DNA of 55,914 nucleotides from an uncultured Lachnospiraceae bacterium (lineage in GTDB: Bacteria; Bacillota; Clostridia; Lachnospirales; Lachnospiraceae), in the NCBI GenBank assembly GCA_900316075.1, contig ONBT01000012.1:1-55914 (forward strand), in the 5' to 3' direction. Of the stretch, positions 26,214 to 34,608 are shown piece by piece; positions within the stretch are counted from its first letter, which is position 1, and every line of letters starts with the position of its first letter. The notes beneath the pieces were generated by a model, which saw only the letters and a list, made by a program, of their open reading frames with translations, ran no database searches and was not told the DNA's origin. Made by a program: the position numbers and the translations under genes.

Positions 26214-27787
26214 AAAGATATGATCTCATAATCATCGGTGCCGGTCCTTCCGGTCTTTCCGCAGCCATTGAGGCCGGAAAGCGGGGCATGTCCGTCATCG
26301 TCTTCGATGAAAACGAGCGGCCCGGCGGCCAGCTTTTCAAGCAGATTCATAAGTTTTTCGGAAGCAAAGAGCACAAGGCAAAGATCCGGGGCTTCGTAAT
26401 CGGTCAGCAGCTTCTTGACGAGGCGTCGAAAGCCGGCGTGGAGGTAAAGCTTTCAGCAACGGTCGTCGGCATCTATCCCGACCGGGAGGTCGTCGTAAAG
26501 ATCGGCGATGGCGTTGAACACTACAAGGGCGACGCCATCATCGTGGCGACCGGGGCAGCGGAAAATATGGTCACCTTCGACGGGTGGACCCTTCCTGGGG
26601 TCATCGGGGCAGGGGCCGCCCAGACCATGATGAACCTGCACGGAGTCAAGCCAGGGAAACGGGTCCTGATGCTGGGATCCGGAAATGTCGGCCTCGTCGT
26701 TTCCTTCCAGCTCATGCAGGCCGGCTGCGAGGTTGTGGCATTGGTCGATGCGGCTCCGCGGGTCGGCGGCTACGGGGTCCATGCGGCAAAGGTGGCCCGG
26801 ACCGGGGTTCCCTTCTACCTCTCCCACACGATTGTGAAGGCGGAAGGAACAAATCACGTGACCGGGGTTACGATTGCCGAGGTGGACAGCCACTTCCAGT
26901 TCATTCCCGGGACGGAGAAGCACTTCGACGTCGACACCATCTGCCTGGCGGTCGGACTTTCTCCCATGTCCCAGCTTCTCAAGATGGCCGGCTGCCAGAT
27001 GGATAATTCCGGCAAGGGCGGCGGCCAGATCCCCGTCGTCGATGAGAGCGGGGCGACAAGCGTTCCGGGAATCTATGCGGTCGGTGACGTGGCAGGAATC
27101 GAAGAGGCTTCCTCCGCCATGATCGAGGGCCGGATGGCCGGCATTAAAGCCGCGGAATACTTAGGGTTTGAAGAGGTGAAGACCGGGGACGAGGAATTTG
27201 ACAAAGAGGTCAAAGCCCTTGATGAACTCCGCCAGGGCATGTTTGCTCCCTCGAACAGGGGCAAGGTCATTGAAAAGACCGAAGAGGGAATTCCGATTTC
27301 GGAGAACCTCTTAAAACACGGTTTTGTCGCGGACGACGAGATTGAGCGCTTTCCCGGAGTCACCCACAAGGTCGGTATCCATCCCGTCATGGAATGCACC
27401 CAGAACATTCCCTGCAACCCCTGCCAGGACGCCTGCAGTAAGCATTGCATTCATATCGGGTCCCACATCACGGCGCTTCCTGCAGTGGAGGCGGATAAGG
27501 ACTGTATCAACTGCGGGATGTGCGTGGCCTCCTGCTCCGGCCAGGCCATCTTCCTGGTCGATGAGGACACCGGAAACGGCCATGCGGAAGTGACCATTCC
27601 CTACGAGTTCCTGCCCCTTCCGAAAGAGGGGGACACCGGAAAAGGACTTTCCCGGAGCGGCCAGATTATCTGCGACGCCAAGGTGGTCCGGGTCCGGACT
27701 TCGAAAGCCTTCGACCATACGGCCCTTGTCACGATTGAAGTTCCGCAGGATATGGCGATGAAGGCCCGTTTTTATAAAGCAGTCTGA
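26210..27787 (+). CDS. FAD/NAD oxidoreductase subunit with 4Fe-4S motifs (HcnB/OoxA-like)
   Basis: 525 residues. Seen: FAD dinucleotide fold LIIIGAGPSGLSAAIEAG, a second NAD(P)/FAD fold VLMLGSGNVGLVVSF near residue 160, and GIYAVGDVAG. The C-terminal 125 residues hold two cysteine groups, CTQNIPCNPCQDACSKHC and CINCGMCVASC, matching 4Fe-4S ligation. In HcnB/OoxA relatives the C-terminus is instead a BFD-like [2Fe-2S] domain; here a BFD-like domain is encoded separately downstream. This suggests an anaerobic dehydrogenase passing electrons to ferredoxin or NAD rather than oxygen. Confidence 0.88.
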   Translation: MKRYDLIIIGAGPSGLSAAIEAGKRGMSVIVFDENERPGGQLFKQIHKFFGSKEHKAKIRGFVIGQQLLDEASKAGVEVKLSATVVGIYPDREVVVKIGDGVEHYKGDAIIVATGAAENMVTFDGWTLPGVIGAGAAQTMMNLHGVKPGKRVLMLGSGNVGLVVSFQLMQAGCEVVALVDAAPRVGGYGVHAAKVARTGVPFYLSHTIVKAEGTNHVTGVTIAEVDSHFQFIPGTEKHFDVDTICLAVGLSPMSQLLKMAGCQMDNSGKGGGQIPVVDESGATSVPGIYAVGDVAGIEEASSAMIEGRMAGIKAAEYLGFEEVKTGDEEFDKEVKALDELRQGMFAPSNRGKVIEKTEEGIPISENLLKHGFVADDEIERFPGVTHKVGIHPVMECTQNIPCNPCQDACSKHCIHIGSHITALPAVEADKDCINCGMCVASCSGQAIFLVDEDTGNGHAEVTIPYEFLPLPKEGDTGKGLSRSGQIICDAKVVRVRTSKAFDHTALVTIEVPQDMAMKARFYKAV

Positions 27788-27853
27788 TGGCAGAGGTAAC
27801 AGATTACAGGAGACGTGCGGGCGTGCGAGGCGTACCCGAGGAGGAAGAATAAT

Positions 27854-28180
27854 ATGAGAATCGATCGAAGCAAAGATTTGGGCCCCTGCCTTCCCAAGGA
27901 GGGAGACGACCGGATTATCTGCCGGTGTGAGGAAGTTACCCAGGGGGAAATCCGTCAGGCAGTGCACGATGGGCTGTTCACCCTGGCGGAGGTACGGCGC
28001 TATCTCCGCTGCGGGATGGGACTCTGCCAGGGCCAGACCTGCGGCAAGCTGGTGGCAAGAATCATGGCCTCCGAGCTCGGCGTTCCGGTTTCTGAAATCG
28101 CCCCGGCCTCCTCGAGAAGCCCCATGCGGCCCATTGAGATGGCCACCTGGGCCGAGGAGAAGGAAGGAGGTGCCGAATGA
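27854..28180 (+). CDS. BFD-like [2Fe-2S] protein
   Basis: 108 residues. Seen: IICRCEEVTQGEI followed by RCGMGLCQGQTCG, the four-cysteine pattern of bacterioferritin-associated ferredoxin-like [2Fe-2S] domains. In oxidases such as OoxA and HcnB this domain forms the C-terminus of the large subunit; here it is a separate gene between the two FAD subunits. ATG 27854 lies after GAGGAAGAATA. It overlaps the next gene by 4 nt. Role: electron transfer inside the complex, inferred. Confidence 0.88.
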   Translation: MRIDRSKDLGPCLPKEGDDRIICRCEEVTQGEIRQAVHDGLFTLAEVRRYLRCGMGLCQGQTCGKLVARIMASELGVPVSEIAPASSRSPMRPIEMATWAEEKEGGAE

Positions 28181-29301
28181 AGACAGCAGACGTTGTTATT
28201 GTCGGGGCAGGCATCATCGGCTGCGCTGCCGCCTACTATACGGCAAAGAAGGGAAAGTCGGTCATCGTCATCGACGCGGATGAAATCACCGGAAACGGCG
28301 GCTCTTCCCGAAACGGCGGCGGTGTCCGCCAGTCCGGCCGGGATCCCAGAGAGCTTCCCCTGGCCATGTATGGGGTCAAAAATATCTGGCCCACCCTCTC
28401 CGAAGAGCTTGGAGTGGACGTGGAGTACCACCAGGACGGAAACCTCCGTCTGGGCCGGAATGAGCGGCATCAGAAGATCCTCGAGGGCCTGACGGACCGG
28501 GCTGTGGCAGTCGGCCTGGATGTGAAGATGATCAGCGGGGACGAGGTACGCGCCATCAATCCCTGGCTGGCTCCTGACGTCACCTGTGCCTCCTGGTGCC
28601 CGACGGACGGCCATGCCAATCCCCTGAAGGCGACCCTGGCCTTCTTCAAGGCGGCCCGCCGCCTGGGCGTCACCTTCTACTCGGGTGAAAAGGTCCTGGC
28701 TCTGAAGAAAAAGAAGGGCCTCCTCCGCTACGTGGTGACCGACCACGACACCTATAGCGCAGAAAAGGTCATTGTGGCAGCAGGCTATGAGAGCCGGGCC
28801 ATCCTGCAGACCGTCGGCATTGACGTTCCGATGACGAAGGACTTAATCGAGTGCCTGGTCACCGAGGCAGAGCCCCCCATGTTTCCCCAGATGCTGGGAA
28901 CGGCGGACGCGGACTTCTACGGTCACCAGACCGACCATGGCTCTTTCGTCTTCGGCGGGGCATCCGGGTATGAGACCCAGAACCTGGACTTCGGCTGCAT
29001 GACGACGCATAGCATGACGGCACCGGCTATCTGCCGGGGCATCCTCAAGTGGATTCCCCGTCTGAAGAGCGCCAAGATCGTCCGCACCTGGTCCGGTTAC
29101 GAGGATGTCTGCGCGGACGGAGTGCCGGTCATCGACGCAATCCCGGAAGTGCCCGGCCTGATCGTAGCCTGTGCCTTCACGGGCCACGGCTTCGGTATCA
29201 GCCCGGTCATCGGCCAGCTTCTTAGTCAGCTTGCCTGCGATGAGGAGACCATGCTCGATATCTCGGCCCTCCGTTACGACCGCTTCAAAGCATGTGTTTG
29301 A
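28177..29301 (+). CDS. DAO family FAD-dependent dehydrogenase subunit (OoxB/HcnC-like)
   Basis: A 374-residue flavoprotein of the D-amino acid oxidase/sarcosine oxidase beta family. Seen: VVIVGAGIIGCAAAYYTAKK, NGGSSRNGGGVRQSGRDP for covalent or tight FAD binding, and a C-terminal GHGFGISPVIG flavin contact. It is the substrate-oxidising subunit, normally acting on secondary or primary amines, D-amino acids, opines or hydroxyproline. It ends the four-gene dehydrogenase operon. The next gene is ornithine cyclodeaminase-like, which fits imino acid or opine breakdown. Confidence 0.9.
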   Translation: MKTADVVIVGAGIIGCAAAYYTAKKGKSVIVIDADEITGNGGSSRNGGGVRQSGRDPRELPLAMYGVKNIWPTLSEELGVDVEYHQDGNLRLGRNERHQKILEGLTDRAVAVGLDVKMISGDEVRAINPWLAPDVTCASWCPTDGHANPLKATLAFFKAARRLGVTFYSGEKVLALKKKKGLLRYVVTDHDTYSAEKVIVAAGYESRAILQTVGIDVPMTKDLIECLVTEAEPPMFPQMLGTADADFYGHQTDHGSFVFGGASGYETQNLDFGCMTTHSMTAPAICRGILKWIPRLKSAKIVRTWSGYEDVCADGVPVIDAIPEVPGLIVACAFTGHGFGISPVIGQLLSQLACDEETMLDISALRYDRFKACV

Positions 29302-29326
29302 TTGAAACGAAGTAAGGGTTTTATAT
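29298..29326 (+). promoter_or_regulatory. Possible promoter with an AT-rich palindrome ahead of the cyclodeaminase-like gene
   Basis: TTGATT, 17-nt spacer, TTATAT. The -10 lies inside a palindrome (29319-29341) with half-sites TTTTATATTA and TAATGTAAAA around a GAA centre. Similar half-sites occur upstream of other genes in the window, so this may be an operator. Confidence 0.4.
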
Positions 29327-29393
29327 TAGAATAATGTAAAACAAAAATACCCCGTCCCATTGGGGTGCTGCAAAAGACTATAAGGAGGTATCT

Positions 29394-30758
29394 ATGAGTT
29401 CGAGAGTCGATTTTCTGTATTTGAGTGAGCCGGACATGATCAGGGCCGGCGTCAAGGACATGAAGGCCTGCGTCGATACAATGGAGGACATGCTGGTACT
29501 GCTTCAGAAGGGGGACTACATGATGGGCGGGGAGAACCACAATTCCCACGGCTGCATGATTCTCTTTCCCGATGACCCGAAATTTCCGGGTATGCCGAAA
29601 AATGCGACTGACCGCCGTTTCATGGCCATGCCTGCCTACCTGGGCGGGAAGTACCAGATGGCCGGGGTCAAGTGGTACGGCTCCAACATTGAAAACAAGA
29701 AAGAAGGCCTGCCCAGGTCCATTTTGATGCTGACCCTGTCCGACAAGGATACCGGGGCTCCCCTCGCTTTCATGAGCGCCAATCTGATTTCGGCATACAG
29801 GACGGGCGGAATACCCGGGGTCGGAGCCCGCTATCTTGCCAGAAAAGATTCAGAGACAGTAGCCATCATCGGCCCGGGTGTCATGGGAAAAACTTCTCTT
29901 GCAGCATTTGCCGTTACCTGTCCGAAACTGCATAGAATCCGGATCAAAGGCCATACGAAGGGTTCTAAATCGACGGCGTCTTTCATAGAATTTGTAAAGA
30001 AGGAATATCCCCAGTTTGATGAAATTGAGGAGTGTGAAACGGTAGAAGAGGCTGTAAAAGATGCAGATATCATCAGCTTTACAACGACGGTGAAAACGGA
30101 TATGAGTTCCTTTCCTGTAATAGACGGGAAGTGGATCAAGCCGGGGGCTTTGATTTCCATGCCCTCTGCAGCCCGGTTCATAGATGACGATTTTCTTGTC
30201 AACAAGTGTCGTTTCGTCGTGGACAACCGCAAGCTCTATGAGGCATGGTCGGAAGAATATGATTATCCCACCTACAATACAATTGGCATTGTAGGCTGCA
30301 AATTCACGGACCTCATCCATGAGGGCCGCTGCACCTGGGATGATATTACGGATATTGCAGACATCATTACGGGAAAGAAGATTTCCTTCCTGATTCTGGT
30401 GGGCTCGGTATTCTGGATGCTTTCTTACATTTGCGCTCATATTGACCTGCTGGTATTCCGCCACAGGCTTCCCAACGCGCCGAGAAACTTCAAGGTGCCG
30501 GGAGGTCCTGTCCTGCCCCTGATCGGCATTGCCGGAACGGTTTACATGGTTATCAATATCAGCACTGACCCGGTTGAGCGGGCACAGATTCTCGGTCTGA
30601 CCGGTGTAATTTTTGCCATTCTGTTTGTGTATTCCGTCATATGGATTAAAGTCAAAATGAAGATACCGGTCTTCAAACCGGTCCCCATGGAAAAGGTCCT
30701 GGCCATGGAAAACACCATGTATTACAAGGTGCGGATTGCCAGGGGAATCTGGAGGTAG
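29394..30758 (+). CDS. Ornithine cyclodeaminase-like protein fused in frame to the end of an APC permease
   Basis: 454 residues. Residues 1-329 are ornithine cyclodeaminase/tyramine oxidase subunit B-like (MAMPAYLGGKYQMAGVKWYG, AIIGPGVMGKTSLAAF dinucleotide fold). After DIITGKK (nt ~30380) the chain turns into hydrophobic helices: SFLILVGSVFWMLSYICAHI, HRLPNAPRNFKVPGGPVLPL and two more membrane segments, typical of the last quarter of an APC amino acid transporter. Neither half is complete. The simplest reading is an in-frame deletion between two adjacent genes. A strong TAAGGAGG precedes ATG 29394. The enzyme probably no longer works normally, or an assembly join is wrong. Confidence 0.85.
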   Translation: MSSRVDFLYLSEPDMIRAGVKDMKACVDTMEDMLVLLQKGDYMMGGENHNSHGCMILFPDDPKFPGMPKNATDRRFMAMPAYLGGKYQMAGVKWYGSNIENKKEGLPRSILMLTLSDKDTGAPLAFMSANLISAYRTGGIPGVGARYLARKDSETVAIIGPGVMGKTSLAAFAVTCPKLHRIRIKGHTKGSKSTASFIEFVKKEYPQFDEIEECETVEEAVKDADIISFTTTVKTDMSSFPVIDGKWIKPGALISMPSAARFIDDDFLVNKCRFVVDNRKLYEAWSEEYDYPTYNTIGIVGCKFTDLIHEGRCTWDDITDIADIITGKKISFLILVGSVFWMLSYICAHIDLLVFRHRLPNAPRNFKVPGGPVLPLIGIAGTVYMVINISTDPVERAQILGLTGVIFAILFVYSVIWIKVKMKIPVFKPVPMEKVLAMENTMYYKVRIARGIWR

Positions 30759-30820
30759 GAACGGTACAAATGCAGCAGGGTACTGCCCTATAGACAGTTT
30801 CGTCTGACTTGCAATGCAAA

Positions 30821-30851
30821 AGAGGGAGGCACGCAATGCGTGCCTCCCTCT
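30821..30851 (-). terminator. Terminator of the amino acid ABC transporter operon
   Basis: Perfect 15-bp inverted repeat AGAGGGAGGCACGCA / TGCGTGCCTCCCTCT around one A. Read on the minus strand it is followed by TTTTGC, so it terminates the SBP gene; it may also stop read-through from the plus-strand fusion gene. A second small palindrome, TTGCAATGCAA, lies at 30809-30819. Confidence 0.8.
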
Positions 30852-30878
30852 TCGTGCCCTGTGATGAAAATCGAATAC

Positions 30879-31724
30879 TTACTTGTTTGTGAGATCCGCC
30901 CCGAAGTACTTCTTTGAAAGCTCAGAGAGGGTTCCGTCGTCCCGCATCTTCTGGATGGCAGAGTTTACCGCTTCTCTCAGGGAGTCGGAGCCCTTCTTCA
31001 GGGGAATGGCATAGCTTGTGACGTCATCGAGCCGGGCAACGACCTTGAGGTCCGTCTCCCCGGTTGTATTCAGGTAGTCCTGGACGGAAGTGTCTGCGTT
31101 GATTGTCGCGTCAACTGTCCCGTTCAGTACCAGTTCCATGGTCTCGGCAAGAGTCGGAACATTGGAAACCGTAGCCCCGTACTGCTCGCCCAGTTCTGCA
31201 TAGGTGGAGCCGGTGGAATTGGCGGAGGTGCGGCCCTTCAGGTCGTCGAAGGATGTGATGTCGGTGTTTTCGGCCTTTACCACGAGGTCGATGTGGTCGT
31301 AGGCGTAGGGGTCCGAGAAATCAAAGGTCTCTTCCCGGTCCGGCGTCACATCTACCCCGTTTACGACCATGTCGTAGACGCCTGTTGAAAGACCGGTCAA
31401 CAGACCGTCCCAGGGCGCTTCCGTGATTTCCGCTTCGACACCCAGCTCTTTGGCAATGTTCTGGGCTACCTCCACGTCGTAGCCGACCAGATTGTCATCG
31501 GCGTCATGATAGGAGAAGGGCTGCCAGTCCCCCTCGAGGCCTATGCGGATCTTTCCGGCCTTCTGGATGTCGGCGAGAGAGGTATCTTGCGATGTGCTTT
31601 CCGACGAGGATGCGGTGTTTCCGGAGGCGGAACCCGTGCTTCCCGTGCTGCTGCCGCAGGCGGTCAGGCCGAGGGCCAGGACCCCGGCAAGAACAGCGGC
31701 AAAAATCCTTTTCTTCTTTTTCAT
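30879..31724 (-). CDS. Polar amino acid ABC transporter substrate-binding lipoprotein
   Basis: 281 residues with a lipoprotein signal (MKKKKRIFAAVLAGVLALGL, then LTAC), a Ser-rich linker and a type II solute-binding domain (KIRIGLEGDWQPFSYHDADD, GYDVEVAQNIAKELGVE, DGLLTGLSTGVYDMVVNGVD). The family binds polar amino acids such as glutamine, cystine or arginine/ornithine outside the membrane. It overlaps the ATPase gene by 4 nt. It is the last gene of a three-gene operon convergent with the amine dehydrogenase block, so an opine- or imino-acid-like ligand is possible. Confidence 0.92.
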   Translation of the reverse strand: MKKKKRIFAAVLAGVLALGLTACGSSTGSTGSASGNTASSSESTSQDTSLADIQKAGKIRIGLEGDWQPFSYHDADDNLVGYDVEVAQNIAKELGVEAEITEAPWDGLLTGLSTGVYDMVVNGVDVTPDREETFDFSDPYAYDHIDLVVKAENTDITSFDDLKGRTSANSTGSTYAELGEQYGATVSNVPTLAETMELVLNGTVDATINADTSVQDYLNTTGETDLKVVARLDDVTSYAIPLKKGSDSLREAVNSAIQKMRDDGTLSELSKKYFGADLTNK

Positions 31725-32461
31725 CTTTCTACACTCCTTATAAATTCTGCTGTCCGGGCGTTTTCGGGATGGGTGAAGAGCTCTTTTGAGGGCCCTTCTT
31801 CCACAATCACGCCCCCTTCCATGAATATCGTCCGCTTGCTTACGTCACGGGCGAAGGACATTTCGTGGGTGACGACCAGCATGGTGAGGCCGCCCTCTGC
31901 CAGGTCCTGCATGACACGGAGGACTTCCCCGATGAGCTCGGGATCCAGGGCGGAGGTGGGTTCGTCGAAATAGATGATGTCGGGGTCCCCGGCCAGGGCT
32001 CGGGCGATGGCCACCCGCTGCTGCTGGCCGCCGGAGAGCTGGGCGGGAAAATAGGAGGCCCGGTCTTCCATATTGACCTTGCGGAGCATTTCCATGCCGA
32101 TTTTTTCAGCTTCGGCCTTCGGCTTCTTCCGGACTGTGATCAGGCCCTGGGTGACGTTTTCGAGGGCGGTCTTATTTGCAAAGAGGTTGTAGCTCTGGAA
32201 GACGAAGCCGGTCTCTTTTCGGATTTCCCCGATTTCCTTCTTCGTGACCGAGGGAAGGGTGTAGGAAACCCCGTCAAAGGTAAGGGTTCCGCTGTCCGCC
32301 TCCTCCAGAAAGTTCAGGCAGCGCAGCAGGGTCGTCTTACCGCCGCCGGAGGGGCCGATAATGGAGACCACTTCCCCCTTTTCGATGGAGAGACTGATAT
32401 CCTTCAGGATTTCATTCGGCCCGAAGCTCTTTTTCAAATTCGTGACAGTCAGTACGGACAT
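31721..32461 (-). CDS. Polar amino acid ABC transporter ATP-binding protein
   Basis: About 246 residues. Seen: Walker A GPSGGGKTTLLR, Q-loop VFQSYNLFANKTALENV, signature LSGGQQQRVAIARAL, Walker B IIYFDEPTSALD and the THEMSFARDV switch region, all typical of GlnQ/HisP-type ATPases. ATG 32461 is preferred over ATG 32467 because GGA lies 8 nt before it. A TTGTATTA / TAATATAA inverted repeat sits in the 51-nt gap between permease and ATPase. Confidence 0.93.
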   Translation of the reverse strand: MSVLTVTNLKKSFGPNEILKDISLSIEKGEVVSIIGPSGGGKTTLLRCLNFLEEADSGTLTFDGVSYTLPSVTKKEIGEIRKETGFVFQSYNLFANKTALENVTQGLITVRKKPKAEAEKIGMEMLRKVNMEDRASYFPAQLSGGQQQRVAIARALAGDPDIIYFDEPTSALDPELIGEVLRVMQDLAEGGLTMLVVTHEMSFARDVSKRTIFMEGGVIVEEGPSKELFTHPENARTAEFIRSVER

Positions 32462-32512
32462 AGGCATATTCCGGGGGTTATATTATTCATGTAATACAAA
32501 AAATATCCTGAC

Positions 32513-33187
32513 TCAGGCGGCGTCTTTCCGCTCATAGCGGCTCAGGACCCCTTCCAGCTTCTTCTGGACCAGGGAAAGAACCGTGCAGAACATGAGATAG
32601 ATGAAGGCAACCTCGATGTAGATGGCCAGGAACTGGTAGGTCCGGCCCGCAATCCGCTGGCCCGTCATGAACATCTCGTTCACCGTGATATTGGCGGCGA
32701 GGGAGGTGTCCTTGACCATGGAGATGAGGGAGTTCATCAGGGCCGGAAAGGCATTGCGGAAGGCCTGGGGCAGGACGATGTGCCACATGGTCTGGGCGAA
32801 GTTCATGCCCACGCAGTAGCCGGCTTCGGTCTGCCCGTAGGGAACCGCTTCCAGAGCGCCGCGGATGGTCTCGGCGCAGTAGGCCCCCTCGCAGACGGAA
32901 AAGACGAAGACCGCGGCCCAGAAGGCGTTGACCCGGATGCCCAGCCCCGGCAGCCCGTAAAAAACGATGAAAAGCTGGACCAGCAGGGGCGTTCCCCGGA
33001 TGAGCCAGATATAAAAGCGGGCAATCTGGGTCAGGACCGGGACTTTCGCATATTGAATCAGGGCGACAATTACTGCAATCACGAGGGCGATCGCAAAGGA
33101 GATGGCCGTCAGCGGAATCGTCACGAGCAGGCCCTTGGTAAAAAGGGGCCAGAAGGATTCCAAGATTATTTCCCAGACTTTTGACAT
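32513..33187 (-). CDS. Polar amino acid ABC transporter permease
   Basis: A 224-residue HisM/GlnP-type inner-membrane permease. Seen: the N-terminal TIPLTAISFAIALVIAVIVA helix, WLIRGTPLLVQLF, and the EAA loop ETIRGALEAVPYGQTEAGYC contacting the ATPase. ATG 33187 has AGGAT upstream; an in-frame TTG at 33193 is the alternative. It is the first gene of the transporter operon and is read toward the dehydrogenase block. Confidence 0.92.
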   Translation of the reverse strand: MSKVWEIILESFWPLFTKGLLVTIPLTAISFAIALVIAVIVALIQYAKVPVLTQIARFYIWLIRGTPLLVQLFIVFYGLPGLGIRVNAFWAAVFVFSVCEGAYCAETIRGALEAVPYGQTEAGYCVGMNFAQTMWHIVLPQAFRNAFPALMNSLISMVKDTSLAANITVNEMFMTGQRIAGRTYQFLAIYIEVAFIYLMFCTVLSLVQKKLEGVLSRYERKDAA

Positions 33188-33254
33188 GGGCAAATCCTAT
33201 CACTTTTGCAGGTTATTTGGAAGTTGCTGAAGCAACATATTTTGACATTTACAC

Positions 33255-33289
33255 AAAAAAGAGGGCGCCTGGTATCTGACAGGTGCCCC
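33255..33289 (-). terminator. Terminator of the DUF362 gene
   Basis: On the minus strand, GGGGCACCTG / CAGGCGCCCT around a 7-8 nt loop, followed by TTTTTTG. It separates the DUF362 gene from the transporter operon on the same strand. Confidence 0.85.
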
Positions 33290-33300
33290 CTTGCACGTCT

Positions 33301-34344
33301 TTACATTGTAATGAGCTCATACTCCCTCGTGCCGAGCCCGATTTTCTCTCCGTGTTCGAGGGTTTCCTTCCAGGCCGTGTTGGGATTCGAGTCCTTGAAG
33401 TGCTCGTGGTAGTGGTGCCAGTCGGGCTTGGCGAGATTGTCGCCGAGCTGGGAGTTCCGGATCGGCTCCTGCTGGTTGCACAGGTCCACGCAGGCCTGAT
33501 CCAGGGCCACAGGGTCGAAGGAGCAGAGCATGCCGACATCGGGCAGGATCGGGGCATCGTTTTCCCCATGGCAGTCGCAGTTGGGCGACACATCCTGAAT
33601 CAGAGTAATATGAAAGCAGGGACGGCCGTCGCAGACGGCCTGGGTATATTCGGCCATCTTGCAGCCTAAGACCTCGGCGGCATTGTCGTAGTCGTTTTCA
33701 ATCGCGTCGAAGGCGCAGGCCCCGATGCAGCGGCCGCAGCCCTTGCAGATGTCCGGGTCGATATGGGCGACGCCCCGGGTGTAGTCAATGGCGTCGGAGC
33801 CGCATTCTTTCGCGCACCGGTGGCATTTCCGACACTTATCCTCTACGACATGGGGCTTTCCGGCCGCGTGCTGCTGCATTTTTCCGGCCCGGCTGCCACA
33901 GCCCATGCCGATATTCTTGATGGTACCGCCGAAGCCGGCCTGCTCGTGGCCCTTGAAGTGGGTGAGAGAGATGAAGATATCCGCGTCCATGACGGCGGTG
34001 CCTATAAGGGCCGTTTTGCAGTATTCCCCGTTCCGGACCGGGACCTCGACCTCGTTCGTCCCCCGGAGGCCGTCGGCGATGATGACGTGACAGCCGGTGG
34101 TGATCGAGTTAAAGCCATTTAACTCAGCGCAGGTGAGGTGGCCCAGGGCGTCTTTACGGTAGCCCGGGTAGAGGGTGTTGCAGTCGGTGAGGAAGGGCTT
34201 TCCGCCCAGTTCCTTCACGACGTCGGCTACTGCCTTGGCGTAGTTCGGCCGCAGGAAGGCCAGGTTTCCGTACTCGCCGAAGTGCATTTTGATGGCGACA
34301 AATTTGCCGTCCATGTCAATCGTTCCGATTCCGGCCTTTTTCAT
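33301..34344 (-). CDS. DUF362 ferredoxin-like protein, N-terminus out of frame
   Basis: 347 visible residues: a DUF362 domain (FVAIKMHFGEYGNLAFLRP, SLTHFKGHEQAGFGG) with two 4Fe-4S motifs inserted (CRKCHRCAKEC and CKGCGRCIGAC). DUF362 proteins are putative iron-sulfur electron-transfer proteins of unknown partner. ATG 34344 has no ribosome binding site. Upstream, the same frame continues with family-like residues (KAKVYFTDFR, TVLDTPLTAKL) to a six-G/five-A run at 34414-34424, where it loses phase with a good AAGGAG + ATG at 34426. The natural gene is thus about 33301-34426 with a one-base frameshift. Confidence 0.8.
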   Translation of the reverse strand: MKKAGIGTIDMDGKFVAIKMHFGEYGNLAFLRPNYAKAVADVVKELGGKPFLTDCNTLYPGYRKDALGHLTCAELNGFNSITTGCHVIIADGLRGTNEVEVPVRNGEYCKTALIGTAVMDADIFISLTHFKGHEQAGFGGTIKNIGMGCGSRAGKMQQHAAGKPHVVEDKCRKCHRCAKECGSDAIDYTRGVAHIDPDICKGCGRCIGACAFDAIENDYDNAAEVLGCKMAEYTQAVCDGRPCFHITLIQDVSPNCDCHGENDAPILPDVGMLCSFDPVALDQACVDLCNQQEPIRNSQLGDNLAKPDWHHYHEHFKDSNPNTAWKETLEHGEKIGLGTREYELITM

Positions 34345-34469
34345 CAGTTTCTGAAGTTTGGCCGTCAGCGGTGTATCGAGTACGGTCCGGAAGTCCGTGA
34401 AATATACTTTTGCTTTTTCCCCCCATGGTTTTCTCCTTAAAATGTATGTGTCAGAAATCAGTTATCCGT

Positions 34470-34499
34470 ATTATACACGTGAGGAAACTGTTTTTGTAA
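34470..34499 (-). promoter_or_regulatory. Promoter of the DUF362 gene
   Basis: Minus-strand TTACAA, 18-nt spacer, TATAAT, about 45 nt upstream of the ATG at 34426. A perfect -10 and usable -35. Confidence 0.65.
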
Positions 34500-34519
34500 T
34501 TTTTCTTTGGAATGAAAGA

Positions 34520-34548
34520 CAATTCCTTTTTGGAATCGATTGTCATCC
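34520..34548. other. Inverted repeat upstream of the DUF362 promoter
   Basis: GACAATTCC ... GGAATcgATTGTC around a T5 stretch. It lies about 20 bp upstream of the minus-strand -35 box and could be an operator. The adjoining 34549-34608 shows nothing recognisable. Confidence 0.35.
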
Positions 34549-34608
34549 ATTTTGATGCAGAACATTAATTTCAGCGAAAAAGATTACGTTTCGGCGGGCC
34601 GTAAAGAA

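Noticed and set aside
30821-30851. Insertion-sequence terminal inverted repeat
   Set aside because: The two arms are separated by one base and followed by a T-run on the minus strand, which fits a terminator and not paired IS ends.
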